Position numbers and translations under genes: made by a program
DNA from: Microvenator marinus
GTDB taxonomy: Bacteria; Myxococcota_A; Bradymonadia; Bradymonadales; Bradymonadaceae
Direction: 5' to 3'
Length of the DNA stretch: 64,000 bases
Assembly (NCBI RefSeq): GCF_007993755.1
Contig: NZ_CP042467.1
Coordinates: 4,922,001-4,986,000 of the forward strand
Shown here: piece after piece, positions 1 through 9,327 of the stretch
How positions within the stretch are numbered: the stretch's first letter is position 1
Layout of the letters: every line of letters starts with the position of its first letter
The notes under the pieces: model-generated
What the model was told of the DNA's origin: nothing
The model's input: only the letters and a program-made list of their open reading frames with translations
Databases searched by the model: none

Positions 1-92
1 ACATTATTCGGGGCAGGTGTGCCGGGATCGTCGGTGCCACAAGCACCTGCAAAGAGAGTAACTAAAGCTAAAAGTAGAAATTTACGGGACAT
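1..92 (-). CDS. Truncated lipoprotein (N-terminal part only)
   Basis: Reading the minus strand from the ATG at 92-90 gives about 30 codons before the window edge. The product starts with a short basic N-terminus, a hydrophobic stretch and a lipobox ending in FAGAC, then GTDDPGTPAPNN, so it looks like an exported lipoprotein with a polar linker. A strong ribosome binding site (GGAGGAAG) lies just upstream at about 93-100. Nothing can be said about its function, because the mature protein lies outside the window. Confidence 0.75.
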   Translation of the reverse strand, partial: MSRKFLLLALVTLFAGACGTDDPGTPAPNN

Positions 93-230
93 TCTTCCTC
101 CAAAGTCCAACATGTTTGCGCGTGGATAACACAATATGAATCCGAATGCGAAATTGGATGTGCACACAATTTATTGTCTGCACTCTTTGTAGCTGATACG
201 TTAGACTGCGAACAAATCTTTAGGAAAGTA

Positions 231-1838
231 ATGGCAGTATGCCCAAAATGTGGTCATCGGGGAGGAGATGTTGCGTCGCCTTGCCCCAATGACGACCACT
301 ACCTCGTTCCCGAATCTGCGATCTCCCCTCATAAGAACGACAAGAATCTCGGTCGCCTCATCGGCGGAAAGTACATTGTGACCTCGTTGATTAGCGAAGG
401 CGGGATGGGCGCTGTCTACCGAGCCATTCAGACGCCAGTGGACCGCGAAGTCGCGCTCAAAGTGCTTAAAGCCGAGCTTGAATCCTCGGCAGAAGGCGCT
501 GAGAGATTCTTGAGAGAGGCGAGGGCGGTCTCCAGGCTTTCGCACCCGAACATCATTACGCTCTTTGATTTTGGTGTGGACGCAGGCCAGCCGTTTATGG
601 CCATGGAGTACGCGCCTGGGGTCAGCCTCGGGAAATGGCTGGAAAGCACCACACTCTCCTTGGATCGGATTATACACGTCATCACCCAGACGGCGTCGGC
701 TTTGGCTGAGGCCCATAATCAGGGGATTGTGCACCGAGATCTAAAGCCCGAGAATATCATCGTCATCCGCTCTGGAAACGACCCTGACTTTGTGAAGCTC
801 TTGGACTTCGGCATCGCCCGTTTGGTGAACGCGACAGCCACGCGAGGCCTGACGCGAGAAGGCGAGGTCTACGGGACGCCGCACTATATGGCGCCTGAGC
901 AGGCAAAAGGTGAGGCGAATATTGGGCCTCCGGCAGACGTGTATTCCATAGGAATCATGCTCTATCAGCTGCTCTGCGCAAAGATGCCCTTCGACGCGCC
1001 TACACCACTAGCCGTGCTCTACCAGCACTTGCATGAGCCGCTTCCTGCTATCGCGGCGCGCCCTGGAGTGGTGGTTTCTCCTGAGCTGGAAAGGATCATT
1101 CGCACAGCGACGCAGAAGTCGGTTCAAGACCGCTACCAGACGGCTTCAGAGCTTCTCGGGGCGCTGCAAAATCTTAAGAACCCCACTAGGGCTCCGGCCT
1201 TGGCGGAGGAGTTATTCGCTGATTTTGGGGGTACGATTCCGGGAGCCACACCCCTGGCATCCACGCAGAATCATCCGGCTCTGCAATCTTCGGCAATTCC
1301 TGTCCATGATCCTGACCCAAGCATCGAATTGCCGCCGGAGCCCCACGTTGAAGAAGGCGTGTCCAAAGCTCTGATCGGCTTGGTTGCCGCGTTAATGCTG
1401 GCTGTCATCGGTGGAGTTGCATATCTTGCTCTGGATACTTTCTCAGGTCAGGCAACGACTGAACCCGTAGATGTGGTTCAGAATCCACCAGTCGAAAAGA
1501 AGACCCCGCCCCAGCCTGAGAAGACCGAACCAGAGAAAGTGGCCGAAGTACCCAAAGTCGAACCTGTGGCTGTGCAAGAACCTGAGAAAGTTGAGCCCGA
1601 GAAAGTCGAGCCTGAAAAGGTAGAGCCCGAAAAGGCAGAGCCCGAGAAAACCGCGGAATTGGCCAAACCTGAGCCGAAGACAAAAGTTGCGGCTTCAACA
1701 AAAACTAAAGTCAAGAAAGTCTCAGAACCTAAGGTCGAGAAGACCGAGCCCGCGAAAGTAGAAGAGCCCGTTGAGGCTGAAAAGAAAGTGGAACCGATGA
1801 AGTTCAAACCCGTCGGTGACCCTCGAAAATGGAATTAG
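231..1838 (+). CDS. Transmembrane Ser/Thr protein kinase with N-terminal Cys-rich motif
   Basis: An active-type Hanks kinase of 535 residues that should phosphorylate Ser/Thr on protein partners at the inner membrane. A short Cys-rich segment comes first (CPKCG at residues 4-8, another Cys at 18; possible zinc ribbon). The kinase domain spans about 45-320 with a glycine loop (SEGGMGAVY), Lys77 in VALK, catalytic Asp170 in HRDLKPEN, DFG at 192-194 and an APE-type segment. One membrane helix at about 378-400 is followed by a Pro/Glu/Lys-rich tail with tandem EPEKV units, predicted to lie in the periplasm. The frame is open back to 174, but ATG 231 is chosen because AGGAAAG sits at 222-228 and the Cys motif begins there. 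The TPR-like gene downstream may be a partner. Substrates are unknown. Confidence 0.9.
   Translation: MAVCPKCGHRGGDVASPCPNDDHYLVPESAISPHKNDKNLGRLIGGKYIVTSLISEGGMGAVYRAIQTPVDREVALKVLKAELESSAEGAERFLREARAVSRLSHPNIITLFDFGVDAGQPFMAMEYAPGVSLGKWLESTTLSLDRIIHVITQTASALAEAHNQGIVHRDLKPENIIVIRSGNDPDFVKLLDFGIARLVNATATRGLTREGEVYGTPHYMAPEQAKGEANIGPPADVYSIGIMLYQLLCAKMPFDAPTPLAVLYQHLHEPLPAIAARPGVVVSPELERIIRTATQKSVQDRYQTASELLGALQNLKNPTRAPALAEELFADFGGTIPGATPLASTQNHPALQSSAIPVHDPDPSIELPPEPHVEEGVSKALIGLVAALMLAVIGGVAYLALDTFSGQATTEPVDVVQNPPVEKKTPPQPEKTEPEKVAEVPKVEPVAVQEPEKVEPEKVEPEKVEPEKAEPEKTAELAKPEPKTKVAASTKTKVKKVSEPKVEKTEPAKVEEPVEAEKKVEPMKFKPVGDPRKWN
1570..1770 (+). repeat. EPEKV low-complexity tandem repeat inside the kinase gene
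   Basis: The C-terminal tail of the kinase is encoded by tandem 15-base units giving EPEKV/EPEKA five times, flanked by looser Glu/Lys/Pro/Val sequence. The resulting charged, Pro-rich tail lies after the membrane helix and probably acts as a spacer across the periplasm. The unusually Ser/Thr-rich open frame on the opposite strand here is only the complement of this repeat. Confidence 0.8.
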
Positions 1839-1902
1839 TCACGAATCTTGACGTGTCGGGCGCCGCGTAGCACTCTTCGATGAGTCGAATAAGGTGTCTT
1901 TT

Positions 1903-2772
1903 ATGAATAGTTCCCGATACTCGAGTGTGCTTGTGGTGATGCTGAGCGTTTTGCTCGCCTCACCCAATGTTTGGGCCGATCCCGGCAAGGCTGCAGAGTA
2001 CTACAAACAAGCCAGCGAGGCCTACGCCGCCGGGCGCCTGCAAGAGGCTGCAGATCTACTCGAGCGAGCTTTCGCCGAAGAGCCGGACCTCGTCTACCAA
2101 TACAATCGGATTCTGGCGTTTGAGGGACTCAACGATTTTGACGCTGCGCTCAGACTTGTGGATATCTACAAAGACCCGATGCTGCGCGACCCGGACAACC
2201 GGTTCTCAGATATCGCGACCATCGAGCAGCGCCTCAAAGACGGCAAAGAAGTCGCTCGACTCAAGGCGCAAGTTGAGGAAGAAGAACGATTAAAGAGAGA
2301 AGAGGAAGAAAAGAAGAACGCCGAGCTCAAGACTCCCCCTGATCCAGAGCCTAAAGACTCGGATGAGGCCGGTCCAAACTGGGTCGCGATTTCGCTTGTT
2401 TCCGCAGGGGTAGTCTCTCTGGGCGCGGGCGGTCTTTTTGCCTCTGGCTTGCTAGTCTCAGACGAGCTCGATTCGACAAAGTGCGTGAACGATAATCTCT
2501 CGGCAGGATCGGCTGGAGACGCGATTTTCCAAAATTGCGATGCCTACGCCGGCTTGATTTCCTACGACGCAAGAGCCAACCAATACGCGGACGACAAGAG
2601 CGCGATTGAGACCCAACAACTCATGAGCATCGTGTTTCTCTCGGCAGGGGCGGTCCTGGCCACCAGCGGCGTACTCGTGTGGGTACTCTCCGATTCCTCC
2701 GAAGCGAATGCCTCGCTCTTCCCAGTGGTCGGGGCAGATCGTGCGGGAGCCGGTTTAAATGTCAACTTCTGA
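1903..2772 (+). CDS. Exported TPR-like protein with coiled coil and two membrane helices
   Basis: About 289 residues. A signal peptide ends near VWADP. TPR-like helices follow (AAEYYKQASEAYAAGRLQEAADLLERAF, residues about 28-55), then a charged Glu/Lys coiled coil (about 120-150). Two hydrophobic segments lie at about 165-185 and 240-262. Similar proteins beside bacterial Ser/Thr kinases are often annotated as PEGA/TPR proteins, but no PEGA domain is seen here. A GTG at 1894 would add three residues; ATG 1903 is preferred because AATAAGG lies upstream at a good distance. Its last 14 bases overlap the next gene, which indicates co-expression. Function unknown. Confidence 0.8.
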   Translation: MNSSRYSSVLVVMLSVLLASPNVWADPGKAAEYYKQASEAYAAGRLQEAADLLERAFAEEPDLVYQYNRILAFEGLNDFDAALRLVDIYKDPMLRDPDNRFSDIATIEQRLKDGKEVARLKAQVEEEERLKREEEEKKNAELKTPPDPEPKDSDEAGPNWVAISLVSAGVVSLGAGGLFASGLLVSDELDSTKCVNDNLSAGSAGDAIFQNCDAYAGLISYDARANQYADDKSAIETQQLMSIVFLSAGAVLATSGVLVWVLSDSSEANASLFPVVGADRAGAGLNVNF

Positions 2773-3280
2773 AATCCAAGGTTTTGACAACCCCATCGAA
2801 CGTCTACGAGACCTCTGGCAAACGCCAGCGGACGTTTCACCCACGCCGTTCCCGTCTCCATCAAACCTCGCTGAATTGCGATTACGGCTCCTGAAGCACT
2901 CTTTGCCCGCTCATGAGGAATCTCCTCTGAGTGAGATTTTTGATTCGGCGATGGAATCGGTGCTTGAAACGGGGCCATGGGAATACACGCGGCCCCAAGA
3001 CCCCATGCAATTCCTTAATCTGCGCGTGAGTGGCGTGGATCCCGAACCTCCGGCGAAGAAAGAAGAGGCGAAGGCTCAACCTGCAAAAGCAGCGGCTAAC
3101 GAGGCTTCTCCGCTGAGTCATATTCTTGGGCAAGAACTTCTGAACTTGGCTCAGGGCCAGGCACTCAGCCCCGAGGCGCGCGCCGAGGCACTCGAGGCAA
3201 CTGCACTTGCGCTCGTTAACCCCACACAGGACAACGTACGAGCCATTCTAAGGGCTTTGATTCGCGGACTTAAGGTCTAA
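2759..3280 (+). CDS. Hypothetical acidic protein
   Basis: 173 residues with no signal peptide or membrane segment. The N-terminal part is Pro-rich. The middle has a charged Lys/Glu/Ala linker (about residues 95-115), and the C-terminal 55 residues are predicted helical with an Ala/Leu pattern. It starts inside the end of the preceding TPR gene (14-base overlap) and ends three bases before the convergent glgC, so it is probably translated from the kinase-TPR transcript. I recognise no family. Confidence 0.7.
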   Translation: MSTSEIQGFDNPIERLRDLWQTPADVSPTPFPSPSNLAELRLRLLKHSLPAHEESPLSEIFDSAMESVLETGPWEYTRPQDPMQFLNLRVSGVDPEPPAKKEEAKAQPAKAAANEASPLSHILGQELLNLAQGQALSPEARAEALEATALALVNPTQDNVRAILRALIRGLKV

Positions 3281-3283
3281 GCC

Positions 3284-4519
3284 TCACTCAAACACGGCGC
3301 CCTTAGGAATCACTACAATTCCATCCGAGACAGTAAATCTCTTTGCGTCGTGAACGGGGTCGTATCCGATCGTGGTGTCGGGAGGGATATTGACCCCCTT
3401 GTCGATAATCGCCTTGCGAATTCGAGCGCGTCTCCCGACCGTCACATCCTCGAAAAGCACCGATTGTTCAATATGGCTATACGAATTGACCCTGACTCGA
3501 GGGAAGAGAACCGAGCTGCGGATGATGCCACCGGAGACGATTACACCTTCAGCCACGATTGAGTTGATAGCCGCACCCACACGGGCGTTGGTCGGATCGT
3601 CGTGTACAAACTTGGCGGGCGGATAGTGATTATGGTGTGAACGAATTGGCCATCGTTTGTTGTAGAGGTCGAATTTCGGCGTCAATGAAACGAGCTCCAT
3701 CGATGCATCCCAATAGGACCAAAGCGTCCCCACGTCTCGCCAATAGCCTCGCTCGGCCTCCGATTGACCTGGAACGTGATTGTGGGTGAAGTCGTAGACG
3801 TAGACCGAATAGCGCGACTCGCGAGCCATCTTAGTTATGATGCTCTTACCAAAATCATGCGCGCTCTTTTGGTCCAACGCATCCACCCGAATCTCTTCCA
3901 CAAGCGCCTCGCGCTGGAAAATATAGTTCCCCATCGAGGCAAGGCAGCGAGTTGGGTCGCCTGGCATGGGCTTTGGCTTTTTGGGTTTCTCCTCGAATCC
4001 AACCATGCGCGACTCTTCGTCCACTTCGATGATGCCGAAATTCGACCCTTCCTCGATGGGCACTGGAATAGCGGCAACGGTGAGCGCAGCTTCGCGCTCG
4101 CGATGAAACGTGAGCATTTGAGACACGTCCATCTTGTAGATATGGTCGGCTCCGAAGACGCAAACGTCGCGCGGATCCTCGTCTTCAATAAGGTTTAGAT
4201 TCTGAAAGATGGCGTCAGCACTACCCAGATACCAGGTTGGCCCGGTTCGCTGCTGCGCTGGAACTATCTCCACAAAATGGCCAACCATCTCGGAGAGTCG
4301 CCAACCCCTTGAGATATGCTGGGTGAGGGACTCGCTCTTGTACTGCGTCAAGACCTTGATCTTGAAGAAACCGCTGTTGACGAAGTTGGAGAGCGCGAAG
4401 TCGATGATTCGATAACGGCCGCCAAAAGGGACCGCCGGTTTCGCCCGCTCTTGAGTGAGTGGGCGCAAACGACTGCCTTCGCCTCCCGCCAAAATCATAA
4501 CCAAAACGTCGTTATTCAT
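3284..4519 (-). CDS. glgC: Glucose-1-phosphate adenylyltransferase (ADP-glucose synthase)
   Basis: Makes ADP-glucose from glucose-1-phosphate and ATP, the committed step of bacterial glycogen synthesis in the cytosol. At 411 residues it has the usual family length. The N-terminal nucleotidyltransferase signature [12 protein letters not shown] is followed by KPAVPFGG, and [14 protein letters not shown] and a left-handed beta-helix C-terminus ([20 protein letters not shown]) are typical of GlgC. AGGGA sits upstream of ATG 4519. It lies head to tail after a kinase gene (21-base gap). No other glycogen genes are adjacent; a phosphoglucomutase-family gene lies at 60.5 kb and could supply the substrate. 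Confidence 0.95.
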   Translation of the reverse strand: MNNDVLVMILAGGEGSRLRPLTQERAKPAVPFGGRYRIIDFALSNFVNSGFFKIKVLTQYKSESLTQHISRGWRLSEMVGHFVEIVPAQQRTGPTWYLGSADAIFQNLNLIEDEDPRDVCVFGADHIYKMDVSQMLTFHREREAALTVAAIPVPIEEGSNFGIIEVDEESRMVGFEEKPKKPKPMPGDPTRCLASMGNYIFQREALVEEIRVDALDQKSAHDFGKSIITKMARESRYSVYVYDFTHNHVPGQSEAERGYWRDVGTLWSYWDASMELVSLTPKFDLYNKRWPIRSHHNHYPPAKFVHDDPTNARVGAAINSIVAEGVIVSGGIIRSSVLFPRVRVNSYSHIEQSVLFEDVTVGRRARIRKAIIDKGVNIPPDTTIGYDPVHDAKRFTVSDGIVVIPKGAVFE

Positions 4520-4540
4520 GGTGTTCCCTGCTCAAGGAAT

Positions 4541-6118
4541 TCACCCCTGAGTCATCACCACACCTATCACGGCCAGTATGCAAAGCAAGATCAGCACGGA
4601 GACCACGATCATCACAGTCTTCGAGCCTTCCTTCTTGACCTTGATTTCCTGAGTTGTTCCCGAGCGTTTTGCAGCCGCTTCGGCTTTGGCCTGTGCGGCA
4701 GGCACAAACTCGGCTTGCCCCTGAATATCGTGCGCTAGCTCGATGGAGCGGTCAGGTGCTGCGCCTTTTTGCGGCCCACGTTGGTGTAAGGGGACATCGG
4801 CGCCCGGCCTTCCTGCGGCGCGCTGCGCGTGGCGAATCGCGTCCTGAGCCACCTGTGGGTTAACCTCCACAGTTGCTTCCTCGGGTGAAATCGTAGGGTG
4901 CCCACCTGGGTAGGTTTGGCGCCTGCGCATGATTTCGTCGAGTCCACGCTCTTGCCATGCTTCGTCTTCGCTGACCGGAGCCTCCCGAACCGAGACGTCA
5001 TCCAGCCCGAAATCAGCCCAGAGCCTTGGATCCTCAAAACTCCCGTCATCGCCAAATTCTCCTCCGCCTTCCGACTCGAACTTGCCGTACTGGCTCGCAA
5101 GGTAGAGGTCGAGGTCTTCGACTTCTTCGAGCGACACGATTCGGTTCACCGCGGCCTGAATCTCAGCGTCCACAGCTTTGTCTTTCTCGGTACGCTTCGG
5201 TGGACTCTTATGGGCCCGGTAGTGCTGGACGAAACCCGCGATATCAAAAGACGTGACGGGGCGTCCGTAGGAAAAAAGAAACGCAGATACCGCTCGGCCC
5301 AACTCTTCCGCCGTTTGATAGCGCTTCTGAATGTCGCTTTCCAGGGCGTGCCGAATGATTGCCTCGAATTCGGGTGGCACATCGCTACGGAATTTTGAAA
5401 GCGGCGGGACTTTGTTCTTTCGAACGAGTTGCAAGGTGTCGATATCCGACTCGCCTAAGAAGAGGCGAGTACCGGTGAGCATCTCCCACATCAAGATGCC
5501 AACAGCAAACACGTCTGTTCGCGCGTCAACGGCCTCACCGTGAGCAGCTTCCGGCGAAAGATAGCCGAACTTACCCTTCACGATGCCCGGATCGGTTGTC
5601 TCCACCTGGGATTTGGCTTTCGCCAGACCGAAGTCCGTAATCTTGACCTCGCCCTCCGACGAAATGAGCACGTTTGGAGGGCTGATATCGCGATGGACGA
5701 TGCCGAGGTGGTTGTTCTGCTGGTCTTTCTTATTGTGCGCGTGTGCGAGCCCCTTACAGATTTCAAGCGCAATATAGGCTACCTGCTCGGTAGAAATCGC
5801 TTTGCCCTGCGCCTTCAGCAGCTCAATAATATTCTTGAGATTCGTGCCGTCCACGAACTCCATCACGATGAAGTAGGTGCTATCGGCGAGTCCGAGGTCA
5901 AAAACTTGGACGCAGTTCGTGTGATTTAGGTGGAGCGAGACCTTGGCTTCATCAAGGAACATGCGCACGAAACGCTCGTTCTTGGTCAAGTCAGGCAGAA
6001 TGCGTTTGATCGCAACTAGCTTCTCGAAACCCTGAAGGCTGGTGGAGTTGGCCTTGAAAACTTCGGCCATGCCACCGGCGTCAATGCGTTCGATGACGTG
6101 ATATCGTTGCTGAGCCAT
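4541..6118 (-). CDS. Ser/Thr protein kinase with C-terminal membrane anchor
   Basis: A 525-residue Hanks-type kinase. The domain covers about residues 6-280: glycine loop DAGGMAEVF, Lys38 in VAIKRI, catalytic Asp144 in HRDISPPN, DFG at 162-164, then the SPE variant of APE. The HRD-S-P form, where Lys of HRDLKPEN is Ser, is common in myxobacterial-type kinases and still compatible with activity. A long polar linker (about 300-490) contains EEATVEV. The protein ends in one hydrophobic helix (VMIVVSVLILLCILAVIGVV) almost at the C-terminus, so the kinase is cytoplasmic and tail-anchored. It is followed by glgC and preceded by the FHA-cyclase gene on the same strand. Confidence 0.92.
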   Translation of the reverse strand: MAQQRYHVIERIDAGGMAEVFKANSTSLQGFEKLVAIKRILPDLTKNERFVRMFLDEAKVSLHLNHTNCVQVFDLGLADSTYFIVMEFVDGTNLKNIIELLKAQGKAISTEQVAYIALEICKGLAHAHNKKDQQNNHLGIVHRDISPPNVLISSEGEVKITDFGLAKAKSQVETTDPGIVKGKFGYLSPEAAHGEAVDARTDVFAVGILMWEMLTGTRLFLGESDIDTLQLVRKNKVPPLSKFRSDVPPEFEAIIRHALESDIQKRYQTAEELGRAVSAFLFSYGRPVTSFDIAGFVQHYRAHKSPPKRTEKDKAVDAEIQAAVNRIVSLEEVEDLDLYLASQYGKFESEGGGEFGDDGSFEDPRLWADFGLDDVSVREAPVSEDEAWQERGLDEIMRRRQTYPGGHPTISPEEATVEVNPQVAQDAIRHAQRAAGRPGADVPLHQRGPQKGAAPDRSIELAHDIQGQAEFVPAAQAKAEAAAKRSGTTQEIKVKKEGSKTVMIVVSVLILLCILAVIGVVMTQG

Positions 6119-6193
6119 GGTTGAGGTCCGTACAGCGTTTCTTAAAGGTCCAACCTAAGCCACTTATAGCCGGTTGTCACAAATTCTTTTCCC

Positions 6194-7825
6194 TCACCAG
6201 TTCCTAGGTGATTGATGCGTCTCAGTGTCGTCACCAACGGGCTTGAGGTTGAGAACCCGATAAATATCTACATGCTCGAGCTTACCCTTCAATTTGGTTG
6301 GCGGAAGTTTTTCGAGGTCGAATAAAAATCCAACTTCTCTGAAGGTGTTTTCGCCTATCAAGACGTCTTGGGGGCCGGCCGTGCTGCAGAAGCGTGCCGC
6401 AGTGTTTACGGTGTCACCCATCACCGTATAGTTCATGCTCTTGGTAGAACCCATATAGCCCGCCACAACCTCGCCAGTATTCAGCCCGATGCCGATCTCG
6501 AACCCCACGTTCCCCGAGAGATCTTGCGCTTCGTTGAACCGCCGCATGGCCTGTTGCATCTCTACCGCCGCCCGCACCGCACGTTCGGTGTCGTCAGGTC
6601 TTGTAATCGGAGCGCCCCAAACAGCCATAATTTCATCGCCGACGAACTTATCGAGCGTGCCCTCGTACTTGAAGATGATGTCCACCATCAGCTCAAAATA
6701 TTCGTTCAAGAGATTAACCACCTCTTGAGGAGGCATGCGCTCGGAAATCGTCGTAAACCCACGGATATCGGCGAACATCACGGTGGCCCGCCTTAGCTCG
6801 CCGCCTTTCTTAATATCGAGTCGGCCCGAGACCACTTCTTCCACAAGTTGAGGCGAGAGAAGTCGGTGCAATTTCTCACGCATCACGACCTGGCTTTCGA
6901 ACTCGGTCAGCAGTCGCTGGTGCCTAATCATGAGCGCCGCTTGACGCGCAAATCCCGAGAGCACCTGAAGGTCCTTTTCCATAAAGGCGCCAGATGCGAT
7001 TTTGGAGTCGAGGTGGATGACTCCCAAAACCTCGTCGTCGTGCATCAGGGGGACTGTCATGGTGGAGCGAATCTGTTCCAGGATAATCGAGTGCGAGCCC
7101 GCAAACCTCGAGTCCATCATGGCGTCGGACGAAAGGAGGCCCTGTTTCTCTTCCATGATTTCGCTCAGAATCGTCTGCGAAATCCGCACATTCTCAATAT
7201 TGGCTTCTCCGCCACGAGCCTTGACGACCATGGGCACCAAAGTGGCACTCTCAGCCTCTTTGAGTAGGATCACGCCACGGTCGGCTGGGAAAATCTCAAA
7301 CGCCTTGTCCAAGATCTTGTCGAGCAAGACTTCCAAGTCCATCTCGAGACCGATGGCCTGATTGAGCTCATAGGAGATTCGCAGCTTTTCGTAGTCTTGG
7401 CGAAGGTGCCTCTCATCTTCGACGTTTCCTTCGGGCAGGAATCGGCCTTCGTCTCGCGATGCCACTCGTCCGCGGATATGGGTGTCCATATTCCCGGCCA
7501 TGATGGTCACGCGGCCAGCCAAGGGGTCAGTTTTCATCTCTTCCGAGAAAACTATCTCACTCGAGCCGATGGTAATTCGGTCCCCATTTCGCAATTCCGA
7601 GCGTGTTTCAACGAGTTTGCCATTGACGAACGTACCGTTTCGGCTGCCTGCATCGCGCACGAAATAGCGGCCCGTCGCGTCTTTCTCCACGATGGAATGT
7701 TGCTTGGAGACAACTCGGTCGAGGACCTGTAAGTCTTGGTCTGGGTGCCGGCCCACGGTGGCCTGGTGCCCAAGCGTGACTTCGTGTACACGCCCTCTGC
7801 TATCTACGTAGGTAAGTTTTGCCAT
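6194..7825 (-). CDS. FHA-GAF-adenylate/guanylate cyclase
   Basis: A soluble class III nucleotide cyclase of 543 residues. An FHA domain comes first (about 1-95: TVGRHPDQDL, VSKQHS, GSRNGTFVNG), then a GAF sensor domain (about 150-315), then the cyclase domain (about 345-525). The cyclase has both metal-binding aspartates (VMFADIRGF and GDEIMAVWG) and GDTVNTAARF. Its product is probably cAMP. The FHA domain should bind a phosphothreonine protein, which links cyclase activity to the neighbouring kinases. The frame extends to 7879, but ATG 7825 begins directly with the FHA fold and is preferred. It is divergent from the sigma54 activator at 7925. Confidence 0.92.
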   Translation of the reverse strand: MAKLTYVDSRGRVHEVTLGHQATVGRHPDQDLQVLDRVVSKQHSIVEKDATGRYFVRDAGSRNGTFVNGKLVETRSELRNGDRITIGSSEIVFSEEMKTDPLAGRVTIMAGNMDTHIRGRVASRDEGRFLPEGNVEDERHLRQDYEKLRISYELNQAIGLEMDLEVLLDKILDKAFEIFPADRGVILLKEAESATLVPMVVKARGGEANIENVRISQTILSEIMEEKQGLLSSDAMMDSRFAGSHSIILEQIRSTMTVPLMHDDEVLGVIHLDSKIASGAFMEKDLQVLSGFARQAALMIRHQRLLTEFESQVVMREKLHRLLSPQLVEEVVSGRLDIKKGGELRRATVMFADIRGFTTISERMPPQEVVNLLNEYFELMVDIIFKYEGTLDKFVGDEIMAVWGAPITRPDDTERAVRAAVEMQQAMRRFNEAQDLSGNVGFEIGIGLNTGEVVAGYMGSTKSMNYTVMGDTVNTAARFCSTAGPQDVLIGENTFREVGFLFDLEKLPPTKLKGKLEHVDIYRVLNLKPVGDDTETHQSPRNW

Positions 7826-7924
7826 GACTTCACGCCAGTTTGGATGATGCCAAACTCTGCGGTAGGGTATCGCGGGCAACGATTGTTATGCAAACCCAAA
7901 GCAACCCCGAACGCCACATATCTC

Positions 7925-9259
7925 ATGAACACTGCCAGAATACTTCTCGTAGACGATGAAATTGCGCATCTAAAAACACTCGAGAAGTTGTTTGCCAAGG
8001 AGGGATACGAGGTCCTGAGCGCCGAAGGGGGGACTTCCGCCCTTGAAATCCTGCGCCAGGAGCCCGTCAATCTGGTCATCACGGACCTCATGATGCCCGA
8101 TCTCGGCGGCATGGAGCTTCTCAAACTCATCAAGACGATTCGCCCCGAGTGCGAAGTGATTCTAATGACGGCATTCGGCACGGTGGAGCGAGCTGTCCAG
8201 GGGATGAAAGAGGGCGCCTACGACTTCATCACAAAGCCCATCAAGAGGGCGACTATCGTCAAGAGTGCGGCACAGGCGCTCGAGAGGCAGGCCCTTGTGG
8301 CAGAGAACCGAGTGTTGAAGGCACAAATCGCAGAGCTCAAAAACGAGCGAACCATCGTCGGTCAGTCCCCACCCATTTTGAAGGCTATCAGCCTTGTTAA
8401 ACAGGTCGCTCCGTCGGATGTGACGGTGCTACTCACCGGCGAGTCAGGAACCGGAAAGGAGTTGCTCGCGCGAATGATCGTAGAGCGTTCTCAGCGCGAA
8501 AAGAAGCCGTTCATCACAGTGAACTGCGCTGCCCTTCCCGAATCCATCCTCGAGAGCGAATTGTTTGGCTATGAGAAGGGCGCCTTTACCGGCGCAAATC
8601 AGCGTCGGATAGGCCGATTTGAGGCCGCAAGCGGCGGGACCATCTTCCTGGATGAAATCGGAGAGTTGAGCCCAGCCGTGCAGGTCAAGCTGCTGCGTGT
8701 GCTTCAAGAAGGAGAGTTCGAACGTCTTGGCTCAAACCAGAGGATCGAGGTTGATGTACGTGTCATCGCCGCCACAAACCGAGATTTGGAAGAGGAAATG
8801 CGGACTGGGAATTTTAGAGATGACCTCTATTGGAGACTAAACGTGGTCAATATCCACGCTCCAGCCCTGCGCGCCAGAACTGACGACGTCCCCTTGCTCG
8901 CCCAACATTTCCTCGCGATCTACGCCAAGAAGAACCGTCGGCAAATCCAGGGAATTCGCGCCGAAGTCATGGAGACGCTCCGAAACTACTCGTGGCCGGG
9001 CAACGTCAGAGAGTTAGAGAATCTGATCGAACGTGCGGTCGTTCTCGACCGTGACGGGATTGTCGGAGAGGACGACTTGCCCGATGGACTCTCCACAACC
9101 ACAAAGAATCCGCAACATCTGAGCGTGCCGCTCGGTACGACTCTGGAAGAGATCGAACGAAGAGTTATCGAAGAGACGCTCAAAATGACGGGCAATGATA
9201 AGAAGTTAACGGCGAAACTCCTCGGTGTGGCCACTCGAACCATCTATCGCAAGATTTGA
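7925..9259 (+). CDS. NtrC-family sigma54-dependent response regulator
   Basis: A 444-residue transcription activator. An N-terminal receiver (ILLVDDE; phospho-acceptor in LVITDLMMPD; KPIK) is followed by an AAA+ domain (Walker A GESGTGKE; ELFGYEKGAFTGA, the GAFTGA loop that contacts sigma54; Walker B GTIFLDEIGEL; R-finger region) and a Fis-type helix-turn-helix at the end (KKLTAKLLGVATRTIYRKI). ATG 7925 is used because it starts exactly at the receiver; the frame is open further upstream into the divergent cyclase gene. No histidine kinase is adjacent, so its partner is unknown. Target genes cannot be named from the window. Confidence 0.94.
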   Translation: MNTARILLVDDEIAHLKTLEKLFAKEGYEVLSAEGGTSALEILRQEPVNLVITDLMMPDLGGMELLKLIKTIRPECEVILMTAFGTVERAVQGMKEGAYDFITKPIKRATIVKSAAQALERQALVAENRVLKAQIAELKNERTIVGQSPPILKAISLVKQVAPSDVTVLLTGESGTGKELLARMIVERSQREKKPFITVNCAALPESILESELFGYEKGAFTGANQRRIGRFEAASGGTIFLDEIGELSPAVQVKLLRVLQEGEFERLGSNQRIEVDVRVIAATNRDLEEEMRTGNFRDDLYWRLNVVNIHAPALRARTDDVPLLAQHFLAIYAKKNRRQIQGIRAEVMETLRNYSWPGNVRELENLIERAVVLDRDGIVGEDDLPDGLSTTTKNPQHLSVPLGTTLEEIERRVIEETLKMTGNDKKLTAKLLGVATRTIYRKI

Positions 9260-9262
9260 AGT

Positions 9263-9291
9263 TTGTTCACGGGCAATTTCTGGCTTAGTAT
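9263..9291 (+). promoter_or_regulatory. Candidate sigma70 promoter for the Asn/Thr lipoprotein
   Basis: TTGTTC at 9263-9268 and TAGTAT at 9286-9291 are separated by 17 bases. They lie between the activator stop and the GTG at 9328. The match is partial, and no transcription data support it. Confidence 0.35.
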
Positions 9292-9327
9292 GCGCGCCAC
9301 CAAATGGCTTAGTAACGGAGCATTAAC

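Noticed and set aside
1478-1807. Ser/Thr/Gly-rich open frame on the minus strand
   Set aside because: It is the complement of the EPEKV repeat in the kinase gene; the composition explains the open frame.
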